Part shown: positions 30,325-30,943 of the stretch, in pieces | How positions within the stretch are numbered: the first letter of the stretch is position 1 | Layout of the letters: every line of letters begins with the position of its first letter | DNA from: Actinomycetota bacterium | GTDB lineage: Bacteria > Actinomycetota > Thermoleophilia > UBA2241 | NCBI GenBank assembly: GCA_003157715.1 | Contig: PMKK01000196.1 | Location: 3,085 to 34,027 of the forward strand | DNA length: 30,943 nt | Direction: 5' to 3' | The notes under the pieces: generated by a model | What the model saw: only the letters and a program-made list of their open reading frames with translations | Told to the model about the DNA's origin: nothing | The model's database searches: none | Made by a program: the position numbers and the translations under genes

Positions 30325-30943
30325 GGTCCCTTACACTAACAGCATCATACTCTCATCTGCTCGAGGGTGAGGAGTCGTACTCGGAAGCGTCTGCGTGATC
30401 GCCAACACCAGCGCGCGAGAGAATGCGGACTCAGACCCCACGTCTGTAACCCGAATTACTCAATGATGAGGGCATCGTCAGTGGACGTCTTGTCGGCATC
30501 GCGGCGGCCGGTGGGCGACGGCATCGACGGCGGCGATCACGGGCTGCGGCTCTCACGAAGACGACGCTCGGACCCCCGTCGCGTCCAGAGCGGATCAGAA
30601 CTGTCGGCAGGCTTCGAGCAGCTTGGTTCCCCAGTGACTCAGCCGAAGTGGAGCGGGGGCGTTCCACCTAGCCAGTTTCACTGACTCCGTCGATCAGCAT
30701 AGGTTCACCATCGGGCTCGCCACGTCGCTGACACTCGACGACTCGTCGCTTTGAATGCTGCGACCAGAGGGTCGCTCACCGAGCGAGGTACTCGGCGTCA
30801 CGCAGCCAGGACAGGTGACGATTCTTTGCTTCCCCGCGTCGCCGAGGCGTGGGCCCGCCGACGCGCCCCCGGTGGTCGGCCGCGCTCGTTCGTCCTGGCG
30901 CGTGGTCACCCGTCGACCCCAGAGGTGGCCGGGTTGGCCTGGA
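30325..30943. other. 619-bp terminal region without a recognised gene
   Basis: The left part holds the promoter side of the propeller gene, with a TATGAT box on the minus strand at 30349-30344 but no good -35. Short open frames exist on both strands, none with a recognisable product or convincing start. A cluster of hairpins lies at 30757-30806, listed separately. A gene truncated at the window edge cannot be excluded. Confidence 0.4.
30757..30806. other. Possible structured element (nested hairpins)
   Basis: Outer arms GCTGCG (30757-30762) and CGCAGC (30801-30806) enclose two hairpins: gcgacc-agag-ggtcgc (30760-30775) and CCGAG-cgaggta-CTCGG (30779-30795). The outer stem and first hairpin share three bases, so the two forms compete. 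It could be a structured RNA on either strand or chance in GC-rich DNA. Confidence 0.25.

Noticed and set aside
30367..30909. Short open frames in the last 600 bp
   Set aside because: No convincing starts, domains or coding character; a minus-strand frame after a stop at about 30697 looked protein-like but I could not assign it.

Overview
This is a high-GC bacterial chromosome segment, most likely from an actinobacterial lineage. The reasons are the strong G/C third-position bias, frequent GTG and TTG starts, many TetR-family regulators with leaderless-type promoters, an ECF sigma factor paired with a one-pass membrane partner, and a tRNA-Ala that encodes its CCA end. A flavodoxin-ferredoxin fusion and a molybdenum hydroxylase tied to a glutamate-synthase-like module hint at anaerobic or low-oxygen redox metabolism. 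The exact taxon (Thermoleophilia- or Coriobacteriia-like) is a guess.

Layout. 1-4.5 kb: the 3' part of a giant cyclic-di-GMP protein (five GAF domains, HD-GYP, GGDEF, degenerate HD-GYP). 4.5-6.2 kb: a 66-residue orphan protein with a repeat-rich upstream region, then an arginase/agmatinase-fold hydrolase. 6.5 kb: tRNA-Ala(CGC). 6.9-8.5 kb: ECF sigma factor and membrane partner. 8.7-11.2 kb: a leftward operon of TetR regulator, flavodoxin/2[4Fe-4S] protein, nitroreductase and a tiny membrane protein. 11.4-13.6 kb: TetR, aldo-keto reductase and RibD/DHFR-like reductase. 14.1-15.7 kb: an SDR-type reductase divergent from a TetR regulator. 15.8-23.0 kb: a leftward operon, coupled by 4-nt overlaps, encoding a molybdenum hydroxylase (small [2Fe-2S] subunit, large Mo subunit, FAD subunit) and an APC permease. 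23.1-26.3 kb: a DHA2-type MFS exporter divergent from a TetR-methyltransferase pair. 26.4-28.4 kb: a GntR(YtrA)-ABC ATPase-membrane protein operon. 28.7-30.3 kb: a secreted seven-bladed propeller protein. The last ~620 bp hold no gene I recognise.

Most notable is the FAD subunit at 17378-19999. A complete GltD-type Fe-S/FAD/NAD(P) oxidoreductase module is inserted into the iron-sulfur loop of a YagS/HBCR-beta-like FAD domain, between the third and fourth cysteine ligands. Its linkers carry in-frame 12-bp and 36-bp tandem repeats. In principle this joins substrate hydroxylation, an Fe-S chain and NAD(P) chemistry in one enzyme. The large subunit lacks the glutamate that marks purine-oxidising enzymes, so its substrate is open; the co-operonic permease probably imports it.

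Much of the middle of the window is a series of small regulator-plus-enzyme modules. Several have visible candidate operators: a perfect 20-bp palindrome at 24716, tandem GATGTC-N7-GTCATC sites at 15091, a shared GAATGAATG motif at 13013 and 13649, and a TTCATTACT/AGTAATGAA site at 28396. All functional assignments rest on motifs read by eye; no database search was run.
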